Assembly: GCA_020847375.1 (NCBI GenBank) | Contig: JADLCB010000026.1 | Span: 1-64,000, forward strand | Direction: 5' to 3' | DNA: 64,000 nucleotides | Source: Phycisphaerales bacterium | GTDB lineage: Bacteria; Planctomycetota; Phycisphaerae; Tepidisphaerales; Tepidisphaeraceae | Shown: piece after piece, positions 45,206 through 53,812 of the stretch | How positions within the stretch are numbered: the first letter of the stretch is position 1 | Layout: each line of letters starts with the position of its first letter | Program-made: the position numbers and the translations under genes | The notes under the pieces: generated by a model | What the model saw: the letters and a program-made list of their open reading frames with translations, nothing else | The model's database searches: none | What the model was told of the DNA's origin: nothing

Positions 45206-45994
45206 TTATTTTTTATCCCGCCGTTTTTCCGTTTGCAGAATCTGTAGCACCTGCCGATGCAGCGCGGCATTGGTGGAAACGGCATCACCCGCCCAAATAT
45301 CCGCCCGATTTTTCCAGGAGGTGCAGTGCCCCCCCGCCTCCTGCAGAATCGGCAACAACGCCGCCATATCCCACGGATTCACCGCGTAATCCAGCATGAT
45401 GTCGGCTCGACCGCTGGCGACCAGCAGATGACCATAGCAATCGCCCCAGCCGCGCACCACGCGAACCTGGCTGGCCAGTTTTTCAAAAGCGTCCGAGCGT
45501 GCCATGCAGCTCATGGATGAAGTCGTCGATAATACGGCTTGATCGAGACTGGAAACATTTGACACCCGGCACGGCCGGCCATTGCAGGTGCATCCGCCCT
45601 GATGGCTGGCGGCAAACATTTCATCCACGGCCGGCAGATAAGCAACCCCGGCCTTGATCTGCCCGCCCACCTCGACACCGATCAACACCCCCCAGAGCGG
45701 TACGCCACAAATAAAACTTTTCGTGCCATCGATCGGGTCGATGATCCAGCGGTGGCTGCCATCACCAGCACTGGCTCCCTGTTCTTCGCCAAGGATACTG
45801 TGATCGGGATACCGCGCCTGAATGATCTGCCGAATGGTCGCTTCAGCTTCACGATCAGCGCGCGTGACCGGCGTGTTGTCGCCCTTCAGCTCGACCTCCA
45901 ACCGCGTGTTGAAATAGGCCAGCGCCCGCCGCCCACCCGTGTAGGCAGCATCAATGGCGACATGCAGCAAGTCAGACAACGGTATTTCAGCCAT
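45206..45994 (-). CDS. Inositol monophosphatase-family phosphatase (possibly histidinol-phosphatase)
   Basis: The 262-residue enzyme has the metal motifs GEEQG, WIIDPIDGTKSFICG and the final NPWDMAALLPILQEAGG. Enzymes with GTKSF are frequently histidinol-phosphatases (HisN), while GTxNF is the rule in inositol monophosphatases, so HisN is slightly favoured. ATG 45994 follows GGTGGA. It lies downstream of miaB on the same strand, so it may share that transcript. Confidence 0.87.
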   Translation of the reverse strand: MAEIPLSDLLHVAIDAAYTGGRRALAYFNTRLEVELKGDNTPVTRADREAEATIRQIIQARYPDHSILGEEQGASAGDGSHRWIIDPIDGTKSFICGVPLWGVLIGVEVGGQIKAGVAYLPAVDEMFAASHQGGCTCNGRPCRVSNVSSLDQAVLSTTSSMSCMARSDAFEKLASQVRVVRGWGDCYGHLLVASGRADIMLDYAVNPWDMAALLPILQEAGGHCTSWKNRADIWAGDAVSTNAALHRQVLQILQTEKRRDKK

Positions 45995-46099
45995 ACTCTT
46001 TTCCACCTGATTTTTATGATTGGATTTCCAATCGTACCCACCCACAAGCACCGCTGACCACAATCAGTCGGTGCAACATCGCCTCAAAAAATTGAATCT

Positions 46100-47602
46100 T
46101 CACACACCGGCCGTCACGGGCCGGCGATCCCTGGTCAACCGCCCGAACAGCGTCAGTGTTTTGCTGCGCGTAATGTCCACCTCCACCAACTGGCCGACCA
46201 GGGCTGGATCGCCATCAAACACGACAATCTGGTCGCCACGGGTTCGCCCGGAAAGTTGAAACTTCGGCTGATCCGCGTCCTGGGATTTCTGACGTTTTTC
46301 CCAGCCCAGCTCGACCTGATTACCATTGCCGCTGCCCGCCACCCAGCGGCTGGCGAGTTTACTCTGCCCCTCGACCATCACCTCAACTTGCCGGCCGACC
46401 ATTTCGCGGTTGTTCTGATCGCAGACCTGCGCCTGCACATCCAAAAGTTCGTTATTTCGCTGCTTTTTCACTTCCGGCGGTACATCATCTTCAAAGCGCG
46501 TAATCGCGGTCGTACCCGGCCGGAGCGAATATTTGAAAATAAAACTGTTCTTGAACCGGCACTGACGGATGACCTCCTTGCACGTCTGGAACTCCTGGTC
46601 CGTTTCCGTGGGGAATCCGACAATGAAGTCCGACGCTAAACTGATGTCCGGCATATATGCGCGGGCACGGCCGATGAACTGAAGATACTGTTCAGCGGTG
46701 TAACCGCGGTTCATCAATTTGAGAATGCGGTCGCTGCCGTGCTGGGCTGGCACATGCAGATAGCGGCAGATTCGCGGGCAATCGCGCATCGCCTGCAGGG
46801 CTTCATCCTCAAAGTCGCGCGGAAACGAGGTCACAAAGCGCAACCGCGGCAGATGTGACGCCGCTTCGTGAATCTGATAGAGCAACTGGCCGAATGTCGT
46901 AATCCGCCCGTCGCCATGATCGTAGCGGTAGTGATTGATCGTCTGACCCAGGAGCGTCACTTCCAGAACACCGGCATCGGCCAGCCGCCGGACTTCCTCG
47001 ATGATATTTTCCGGCGGACGATGCACTTCCGGCCCGCGGGTGTACGGAACTACGCAGTAGGTACAAAACTTATTGCAACCGCGCGTGATGCGCACATAGG
47101 CCTGTGCAGCGTTATCCGTGGGGGAAAAACTGCGCGACAAATCCAGCAATTCCAGGTTGTCATGCGCCGCCGCCAGGGTTGATGAACGCCGCGACCGGCT
47201 GCCCATCAGCGCCACCTGGCGCTCGCTGTGAAGCTGATTGCCAACCGTCGTCAGGTTGTCGATCATCATCGCCAGTTTATCCAGCTCGCCGGGGCCGCAC
47301 AGCAGATCGACGTGGGGAAACCGCTGAAAGATATTGGTTCCATCGCGCTCAGCCATGCAACCGATTACGCCAATGACCAGATGCGGCTTGGTCTGTTTCC
47401 AGTTGCGCATTTCGCCCAGACGCGACCAGACCTTTTGCTCGGCGTGTTCGCGCACAGAACAGGTGTTATAAAGAATAACATCCGCCTGCTGGCGATCATC
47501 GGTGGATTCATACCCACGGGCGCGCAACTGGGTCAGAACCAGCTCGCTGTCCAATTCGTTCATCTGACAACCAAATGTTTCCAGGTACAACGTTCGACGC
47601 AT
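46100..47602 (-). CDS. miaB: tRNA-2-methylthio-N6-dimethylallyladenosine synthase
   Basis: The 500-residue protein has all three MiaB parts. The N-terminal iron-sulfur domain has three Cys (FGCQMNELDS, NTCSVRE, GCMAERDG). The radical SAM site is CNKFCTYCVVPYTRG. A C-terminal TRAM-type domain carries an insertion of about 30 residues (WVAGSGNGNQVELGWEKRQ...). It adds a methylthio group to i6A37 of tRNAs reading UNN codons. It follows mnmE by 46 bases, giving a tRNA-modification operon. Confidence 0.96.
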   Translation of the reverse strand: MRRTLYLETFGCQMNELDSELVLTQLRARGYESTDDRQQADVILYNTCSVREHAEQKVWSRLGEMRNWKQTKPHLVIGVIGCMAERDGTNIFQRFPHVDLLCGPGELDKLAMMIDNLTTVGNQLHSERQVALMGSRSRRSSTLAAAHDNLELLDLSRSFSPTDNAAQAYVRITRGCNKFCTYCVVPYTRGPEVHRPPENIIEEVRRLADAGVLEVTLLGQTINHYRYDHGDGRITTFGQLLYQIHEAASHLPRLRFVTSFPRDFEDEALQAMRDCPRICRYLHVPAQHGSDRILKLMNRGYTAEQYLQFIGRARAYMPDISLASDFIVGFPTETDQEFQTCKEVIRQCRFKNSFIFKYSLRPGTTAITRFEDDVPPEVKKQRNNELLDVQAQVCDQNNREMVGRQVEVMVEGQSKLASRWVAGSGNGNQVELGWEKRQKSQDADQPKFQLSGRTRGDQIVVFDGDPALVGQLVEVDITRSKTLTLFGRLTRDRRPVTAGV

Positions 47603-47648
47603 GGTTTGTGATTCTACCCAACTCTTTGTTTCGTGCGACTTCCCGCCC

Positions 47649-49139
47649 CTATTTTCCGATGCAGAACTGGGAAAAAATCTCCCCCAGCAGCTCATCGGGG
47701 CTGACACTGCCCAGAATCGACCCCAGCTCATTCAGCGCTTCGCGCAAACCCAGGGCAACCATTTCCGTCCCATCAGCCGCCGCCGAACCGGCCAGTTCCA
47801 GAGCATGAATCGCGGCTTGGATCGCGCGGACATGACGGGCATTGAGCGCCAGAACATCGTCAGCCAGCGTCAGACCAAATGCGCTGCTGCTGAGCTGATG
47901 ACGCAGTTGTTCCATTCCTTGTCCAGTTAGCGCACTGACACTCAGAACAGGCGTGGAGGCTGGTGCGCCAAGGGTCGCGCCGCACGGCAAAGGCCAATTG
48001 GTTGCACCGGCAACTAAATCGCCTTTGGTTAATACGATCAGATCAGGCGATTGTTCGATTGCCAATATTTGTTGAAAACCGGCTGGGATAACGGCATTTT
48101 GCCCATCGATCACCAGCACAACAACGTCGGCCTGTTTAATCGCACGCAGCGACCGGGAGCGCATATCACGCTCAATCGCTGCCTGAGGTGATCGATCAGA
48201 TGACTGGTCGGCAGCGGCTGACGGATTCATATCAACGAGCGGCGCAACCGATGAATTGTCGAAATCAATACCGGCTGCATCCAGCAAAACAACCCGACCG
48301 GCGGGCAGATCAACCTCCGCCGACAGCACATCGCGCGTGGTTCCGGCGATATCGGAAACAACGGCGCGCTCGTGGCCAGCCAGCGCATTCATCAGCGTAC
48401 TTTTGCCAGCATTGGGCTGCCCCACCAGCACGATGGTCGGTTCATGACTCAACCGTTCCAGACGAACCGAATGATCGATTAGATTTTGCAGTTCGGCGGC
48501 TGCACCAGTCAGACGTTCCAGCAGACGATCAGTGGCAATGAAGGTGACATCTTCATCGCTGAAGTCGATCCCCACTTCCAGCAAGGCTAAAGTCTGGATG
48601 ATCTGTTCCCTGATTGGTCTGAGGCGATCAGATAATTCACCCGCCAGCAACTGCCGGGCAGCGCGCCGTTGACGCTCACTGACAGCGCTGACCATCGCTG
48701 CCACCCCCTCAGCCCGGGTCAAATCAATCCTGTGATTGAAGTAGGCGCGGGCGGTAAACTCACCGGCTTCGGCCTGACGCGCACCGGCATGAATCAATCG
48801 ATCCAGCACCTGGCGCGCCAACCACGGATTACCCGGTAAATGCAGCTCGATCACTTCTTCGTCGGTATAACTGCGTGAGGCGGCAAAATGATAAAGCCAG
48901 ACACCGGGAACGCGCAAATCACCTGTTTTTGCAGCACTCTTATTTTCTGGGCCATTTTCATTTTTGGTCTCCAGCCTTATCGCCACCCGGCAGGCTGAGG
49001 AAAACTCCGCCAATGGCAGTGGATTTTCGATCATTTGCTGGACAAACCGTACAGCCTCCGGCCCGCTGAGGCGCACAATGCACCGCGCCGCCGGGCCGGG
49101 GGTGCTGGATAGCGCAACGATCGTATCGCCGGTAATCAC
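47649..49139 (-). CDS. mnmE: tRNA uridine-5-carboxymethylaminomethyl modification GTPase
   Basis: The 496-residue protein has the MnmE N-domain (MITGDTIVALSSTPGPAARC), the helical domain with GEFTARAYFNHRIDLTRAEG, an inserted G domain (P-loop GQPNAGKST, 240-248; IAGTTRD) and the C-terminal FCIGK that binds the formyl group. Two deviations are visible: G3 is DAAG (287-290) instead of DTAG, and the nucleotide-base motif is TKGD instead of NKxD. A short insertion rich in Ser and Asp follows G3. It works with MnmG on wobble uridines. Confidence 0.95.
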   Translation of the reverse strand: MITGDTIVALSSTPGPAARCIVRLSGPEAVRFVQQMIENPLPLAEFSSACRVAIRLETKNENGPENKSAAKTGDLRVPGVWLYHFAASRSYTDEEVIELHLPGNPWLARQVLDRLIHAGARQAEAGEFTARAYFNHRIDLTRAEGVAAMVSAVSERQRRAARQLLAGELSDRLRPIREQIIQTLALLEVGIDFSDEDVTFIATDRLLERLTGAAAELQNLIDHSVRLERLSHEPTIVLVGQPNAGKSTLMNALAGHERAVVSDIAGTTRDVLSAEVDLPAGRVVLLDAAGIDFDNSSVAPLVDMNPSAAADQSSDRSPQAAIERDMRSRSLRAIKQADVVVLVIDGQNAVIPAGFQQILAIEQSPDLIVLTKGDLVAGATNWPLPCGATLGAPASTPVLSVSALTGQGMEQLRHQLSSSAFGLTLADDVLALNARHVRAIQAAIHALELAGSAAADGTEMVALGLREALNELGSILGSVSPDELLGEIFSQFCIGK

Positions 49140-49354
49140 AACTGCGATTATAAACGACAGGACTGTTCTGCAAACCCAGTCGCCGCAACGCCTTTTTGCC
49201 TGATCATTTTTTTATCCGATCATAAATTCACGTTGCGCCAATGGCAGCCCGCCAGCGCACAAATTGATCATCAGTGGAGATATTCATTTAACCGGCCTAT
49301 GCTTTTGCACAAATTCACAAAGTCGTGAATGGTCTAACAGGAAAGGAACGAATC

Positions 49355-49849
49355 ATGGATACGAAAACGTTGTTGGCGATGTACGATTTTGGTCATGCGC
49401 GCTTGCTGGAGTCTTTGCAGACGATTGAAAAAAGCGGCGCTGATCCGGCGAAGGTGCTGGCGTGGCGCCCCGGCGCGGGTCGGGCGCATATCGCCTGGCA
49501 GGCGATGCACTGTGCTGCCACGCTGGATAATTACGTCAATGCCCGCCTGCATGGTGGCAAGCCCGGCGATCCCGATCTGGTGGCACGCTACGGCGGCGGA
49601 TCGACTCCGGCTGACGATCACATTCCTGATCTGGCAACCATTCGCCATGCACTGGAAAAACACGGCAAGCCGTTCCGTGACTATCTGGCCAAAGCCAATG
49701 CTTCAGAACTGAGCCAGAAAAAGATGTTTGGCAAAACCGAGCGTACTGTCGGCGAGGCGCTGGTGCTGCTGATCTGGCACGAAACGCACCATCAGGGGCA
49801 GATTCACCTGACGTGGAATCTCTACAAAGCAGCCCACGGTATCAAGTAA
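49355..49849 (+). CDS. DinB-superfamily protein
   Basis: The 164-residue protein has the four-helix DinB fold with likely metal ligands His in RAHIAWQAMHC and in WHETHHQGQIHL. The second signature HxxxH...Q is typical. Family members are metal-dependent transferases that use mycothiol, bacillithiol or glutathione; no thiol type can be told here. AAAGGA precedes ATG 49355. It is monocistronic. Confidence 0.88.
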   Translation: MDTKTLLAMYDFGHARLLESLQTIEKSGADPAKVLAWRPGAGRAHIAWQAMHCAATLDNYVNARLHGGKPGDPDLVARYGGGSTPADDHIPDLATIRHALEKHGKPFRDYLAKANASELSQKKMFGKTERTVGEALVLLIWHETHHQGQIHLTWNLYKAAHGIK

Positions 49850-49937
49850 CGCCGTAATAACGATCATGCTCAGTGGCCTTTGACGCTGAGTCCAACGAAG
49901 TGGCCCGGACTAAACGAATTGAGCGAATTAGTCCGGG

Positions 49938-51377
49938 TTATTCGTTGCCCAGAATCGTGGGCAGATGCGCTTTGACACGTTGTTCTTCGGTTTCCAGCCC
50001 CGGGGCTGCGCCGATGAACTGCTTGTCAAGCTGGCGCACCTTGCGCACCGGTGGATCAGTCAGTTGAACCAGATCGGGTGAATCAGCCCCTTCGTGGCGG
50101 CGAAGCACATGGTAGTATTGATCGCGCTGAACCGGAATCCATCCACTGTCGCGGATCAACCGGCAAATCTCGCGGTCGCTGAGTTTATACGTCGTGCCTG
50201 CAGCTGATACGACGTTTTCCTCCATCATGACCGAACCCATGTCGTTGGCCCCGAAATGCAGGGCAATCTGACCAATCTTCGGCCCCATCGTCACCCACGA
50301 GCTTTGCAGATTGGTGATGTTGTCGAAGAACAGCCGGGCAATGGCCAGCATGCGCAAATATTCATCCCCGCCAGCCATGCGCACGACCCGGCCACGCACA
50401 ATGTCCTCATGGGTCGAATCATCAAACGGGCCATGCACAGCAGGATCCCACTCTTTAGCCCGGCCCAACGGTGTGTTTTCGCGCTGGAACGGCCAGTGGA
50501 TGAATGCGGTGTAGAAACCGGCGGCAATCGGCCCATTCAGCGCTGGAGGCGCCGAAGCTGCAAAAATACCCGGACGGCGCGCTTTGATGGCTGCAATGAC
50601 GCCGGCACTATCGGCGCCGCTCAACACTGGATCGCTTTGCCCGCGCAGCGCCTGGGCATAATCCTGCATATCGCGGATCGCAGCCATGTGTTCGATCCGT
50701 TCGCGGACAAACTCAATATGCCCAATGAGCATCGTGGCGCTGGTGTTCATTCCCTCTTCATGGGCCACGCGCATCACGCGCAGCCAGTCATCACCGCTGC
50801 ACTTGCCGATACCAATACGCCGCCGGACGCGCGGCGCGAAAATTTCACCACCGCCGCCGGGAATCGTATCCAGACCGGCCGCCTTGAACCGACGGATGAT
50901 TTCGCGCACATCCATCGAAAAAAAACGTTCAAATTCGACGAATTCCGGCGGGCTGAAAGCGTGAATATGCACCGTGGGAAACTGGGCCTTGATATAGCGC
51001 AGCAGGTCTTCGTAGTAGGTGATGGGCAGATCAGCATTCATCCCCCCCTGCATCAGAATCTGCGTACCGTTAATATCGACCAACTCCTGGATTTTGGCGC
51101 GAATGGCAGCGTGATCCAGCACATAGCTGTCCGGGTCATTCGGATCACGTCGAAACGCGCAAAACGTGCAACGCGCGGTGCAGACATTGGTATAATTGAT
51201 ATTTCGGTCGATTACGAAGGTGCGGTAGTCTTCGGGATGCTTGCGCAGCGCCACCTGATTGGCCCAGTCGCCCAGATCATGCAGCGAGGCCTGATGATAC
51301 AGTTCCATCGCCTGCTGCTGGGTAAGCCGGGCTTTTGCCTGTATGACCGCATCGATATCAAACGACAGTTTGCTCAT
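49938..51377 (-). CDS. mqnC: Cyclic dehypoxanthinylfutalosine synthase (menaquinone, futalosine pathway)
   Basis: The 479-residue radical SAM enzyme has NINYTNVCTARCTFCAFRR (CxxxCxxC), IPGGGGEIFAPRVR, SATMLIGH and FGANDMGSVMMEENVVSAAG, all typical of MqnC. It converts dehypoxanthine futalosine to the cyclic form on the way to menaquinone. Typical MqnC has about 360-390 residues. The extra length comes from two inserts, one before GFYTAFIHWPFQ and one after NTPLG. Menaquinone made by this route would serve anaerobic and nitrogen-oxide respiration. Divergent from the sulfhydrylase gene. Confidence 0.95.
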   Translation of the reverse strand: MSKLSFDIDAVIQAKARLTQQQAMELYHQASLHDLGDWANQVALRKHPEDYRTFVIDRNINYTNVCTARCTFCAFRRDPNDPDSYVLDHAAIRAKIQELVDINGTQILMQGGMNADLPITYYEDLLRYIKAQFPTVHIHAFSPPEFVEFERFFSMDVREIIRRFKAAGLDTIPGGGGEIFAPRVRRRIGIGKCSGDDWLRVMRVAHEEGMNTSATMLIGHIEFVRERIEHMAAIRDMQDYAQALRGQSDPVLSGADSAGVIAAIKARRPGIFAASAPPALNGPIAAGFYTAFIHWPFQRENTPLGRAKEWDPAVHGPFDDSTHEDIVRGRVVRMAGGDEYLRMLAIARLFFDNITNLQSSWVTMGPKIGQIALHFGANDMGSVMMEENVVSAAGTTYKLSDREICRLIRDSGWIPVQRDQYYHVLRRHEGADSPDLVQLTDPPVRKVRQLDKQFIGAAPGLETEEQRVKAHLPTILGNE

Positions 51378-51521
51378 GGTATTGGTGGAATCTTAAATTA
51401 CCCGCCGCGATCGAGAAAGACGCGCCTACACTATTTCAGCGTATTTGAAATACCCTTGCAGACAATGAGCGGTTGGATACATTGCACCATCCGCATCTTA
51501 ATTTTGAAGGAGAATTTTGTC

Positions 51522-52823
51522 ATGGCAGAGCAACCCAAGCAGAAACTGGCCACCATGGCCATCCACGCTGGCCAGGTGGTCGATCCGGCAACGAATTGCC
51601 GTACCGTACCGATTTACGCCACCACCAGCTTCGTATTTAACAACACAGAACACGCCGCCAACCTCTTTGGGTTGAAGGAGTTCGGGAATATCTACACGCG
51701 TCTGCAGAACCCCACGACCGACGTGATGGAAAAACGGCTGGCAGCTTTGGATGGTGGCGTTGCCGGTCTTGGGTTTGCCTCGGGCATGGCGGCGACCAAT
51801 GCCGCGATTCTCACGCTCTGCCATGCCGGGCAGAATTTCATCAGCGCCACCAGCCTCTATGGCGGTACGTGGACGCTGTTCACCCAGACGTTCAAAAATC
51901 TGGGTATTGAAGTACGTTTTTTTGATCCCAACCATCCTGAACAAATCGACAAGCTGGTCGATGAAAATACGCGCTGCGTCTTTTTCGAGGCCCTGGGCAA
52001 TCCGAAAAATGACGTGCCTGATTTCAAAAAAATCGCTGACATTGCCCACAAGCATGGTCTGCCGGCGATCTGCGACAACACCGTAATGACGCCAATGCTG
52101 CTGCGCCCCATCGAACACGGCATTGATATCGTCACCTACGCGGTGACCAAGTTCATTGGTGGCCACGGCACGCATATCGGCGGCGCGATTGTGGACAGCG
52201 GAAAATTCAAGTGGGCGGATAACCCAAAAAAATGGCCGGAATTCTGCGCCCCATCGCCAAGTTATCACGGCATGATTTTTGAAGAGGCGCTGCGTCCCAT
52301 CGGCAACATCGCATACATCGTGCATATCCGCACCCATTGGCTGCGCGATACCGGTGCTGCCATGTCCCCATTTGCTGCATTTTTGTTCCTGCAGGGCCTG
52401 GAAACGCTTCATCTGCGCATGCCGCGCCACTGCGAAAATGCCCTGGGCATTGCCAGGTGGCTGAGCAAACATCCGCTGGTGAGCTGGGTCAACTACCCGG
52501 GTCTGGAATCCCATAAAGATCACGCAATGGCGGTCAAATATCTTCCCAACGGCGCTGGCGCGATCATGGGTTTTGGCATTAAAGGTGGTTACAAGAGCGC
52601 GGTGAAGTTCATCGATTCGGTCAAGCTTCTTTCGCATCTGGCCAATATCGGCGATGCCAAGACGCTGGTCATCCACCCCGCCAGCACAACGCACAGCCAG
52701 CTCAGCGAAGAAGAACAGGCCCGGGCAGGTGTCAGCCCCGACTACATCCGTCTGAGTATCGGTCTGGAAGATATTGACGACATCAAGGCCGACATCGATC
52801 AGGCGCTTAAAGCAGCACAGTGA
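51522..52823 (+). CDS. metY: O-acetylhomoserine sulfhydrylase (PLP-dependent)
   Basis: The 433-residue protein belongs to the Cys/Met PLP family: TMAIHAGQVVDPATN, YTRLQNPTTDVMEKRLAALD, GGHGTHIGG just after the catalytic Lys in AVTKFIGG, and LAKTLVIHPASTTHSQL-like motif. The length and FEALGNP segment fit MetY, which makes homocysteine from O-acetylhomoserine and sulfide. ATG 51522 follows AGGAGA at good distance. No SAM riboswitch is visible in the 144-base leader. Confidence 0.93.
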   Translation: MAEQPKQKLATMAIHAGQVVDPATNCRTVPIYATTSFVFNNTEHAANLFGLKEFGNIYTRLQNPTTDVMEKRLAALDGGVAGLGFASGMAATNAAILTLCHAGQNFISATSLYGGTWTLFTQTFKNLGIEVRFFDPNHPEQIDKLVDENTRCVFFEALGNPKNDVPDFKKIADIAHKHGLPAICDNTVMTPMLLRPIEHGIDIVTYAVTKFIGGHGTHIGGAIVDSGKFKWADNPKKWPEFCAPSPSYHGMIFEEALRPIGNIAYIVHIRTHWLRDTGAAMSPFAAFLFLQGLETLHLRMPRHCENALGIARWLSKHPLVSWVNYPGLESHKDHAMAVKYLPNGAGAIMGFGIKGGYKSAVKFIDSVKLLSHLANIGDAKTLVIHPASTTHSQLSEEEQARAGVSPDYIRLSIGLEDIDDIKADIDQALKAAQ

Positions 52824-52902
52824 TCGTGTTAGTGGCTGTAATGATCGGGCGCCAGCCGGTACTGCGGCGAGTGTCTGCCTACAATACGTTTTGGGCTGAT
52901 CG

Positions 52903-53778
52903 ATGCACCTGCTAACCCGGGAAATTCGTTTTGCGGTCAACGCCAGGTCGGACGACCAACAAGCGCATGCGCCGACGAACGGCTACGGCGGGTATCCTTC
53001 GCTGACAGGTTTGGGATATTTTTTCACCCTGGCAGCCGCGGTCAAAGGGGCGCTGAATCCCGTCAGCAGTTATCTGCTGAACATCCGCCAGATCGATGCG
53101 CGCCTGCGCCTGGTGGCCATTGCGATTATCGAGCAGCACATCCGCCACAATACGTTTGGTGGCGGTGGATTGGTGATGCGCCGTTTGTTCGATGCCCTGG
53201 GGCCGACATGGGATCCCACCATGCCCCCGACTGATCCGCCTGTCGGAGCACCGCTTCGTGAAAACGCGCGCCCCGAATCGGGCGCGGTAACTGATCCGCC
53301 ACAACTGCAACAGCTCAAGCTGCAGCTTTCACCCTTTCAATCCTGGACCATCAACGCTGGGGAGTATCCAATGATTCGTTTCAGCCAGATGTTTGAATTT
53401 GCCGCAGCCCACCGGCTGCATAATCCCGCGTTGTCTGACGCGCAAAATCGCCAGACGTATGGCAAATGCAACAACCCCAACTTCCACGGCCATAATTATC
53501 ATCTGCAAGTCACCGTAATCGGAACTCCGGATAACGACGGCAGCTTGATCAACACCCCCGCGCTGGAACGGATTGTCAATGAAACGGTGATCGATCACTT
53601 CGATCACAAAAATCTGAATCTGGAAGTGCCGCAATTCGCCCAGCGCATCCCCACGCTGGAAAATATCGCGCGGGTGATTTACGAATTGCTCAAACCACGG
53701 CTATCCCTGCCGCAGGCGCGCCTGGCGGAAGTGACCGTCTGGGAGACGCCCAAAACCTGGTGCCAGTATTCGGAATAA
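52903..53778 (+). CDS. Tandem 6-pyruvoyl-tetrahydropterin synthase-like protein
   Basis: The C-terminal half (about 157-291) is a complete PTPS/QueD domain: FEFAAAHRLHN and FHGHNYHLQV give the three zinc His, Cys in YGKCNNPNF is catalytic, and DHKNLN and VWETPKTWCQY complete the site. The N-terminal half (LTREIRFAVNA, YGGYPSLTGLGYFFTLAAAV, YLLNIRQIDARLR) looks like a second, degenerate copy without zinc His. Such fused forms occur in planctomycetes. An ATG at 53371 with GGGGAG before it could also give the C-terminal half alone. The product is likely a pterin or queuosine precursor. Confidence 0.85.
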   Translation: MHLLTREIRFAVNARSDDQQAHAPTNGYGGYPSLTGLGYFFTLAAAVKGALNPVSSYLLNIRQIDARLRLVAIAIIEQHIRHNTFGGGGLVMRRLFDALGPTWDPTMPPTDPPVGAPLRENARPESGAVTDPPQLQQLKLQLSPFQSWTINAGEYPMIRFSQMFEFAAAHRLHNPALSDAQNRQTYGKCNNPNFHGHNYHLQVTVIGTPDNDGSLINTPALERIVNETVIDHFDHKNLNLEVPQFAQRIPTLENIARVIYELLKPRLSLPQARLAEVTVWETPKTWCQYSE

Positions 53779-53812
53779 CCGGCAGCTTCATGGTCGCCGA
53801 TTTGATTCTTAC

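Noticed and set aside
50256-51521. Upstream extension of the sulfhydrylase frame
   Set aside because: It crosses mqnC on the other strand, and a strong ribosome binding site defines the start at 51522.
51498-52940. Minus-strand frame of 480 codons
   Set aside because: It is antisense to the O-acetylhomoserine sulfhydrylase gene and rich in His, Gln and Arg as expected of a shadow.
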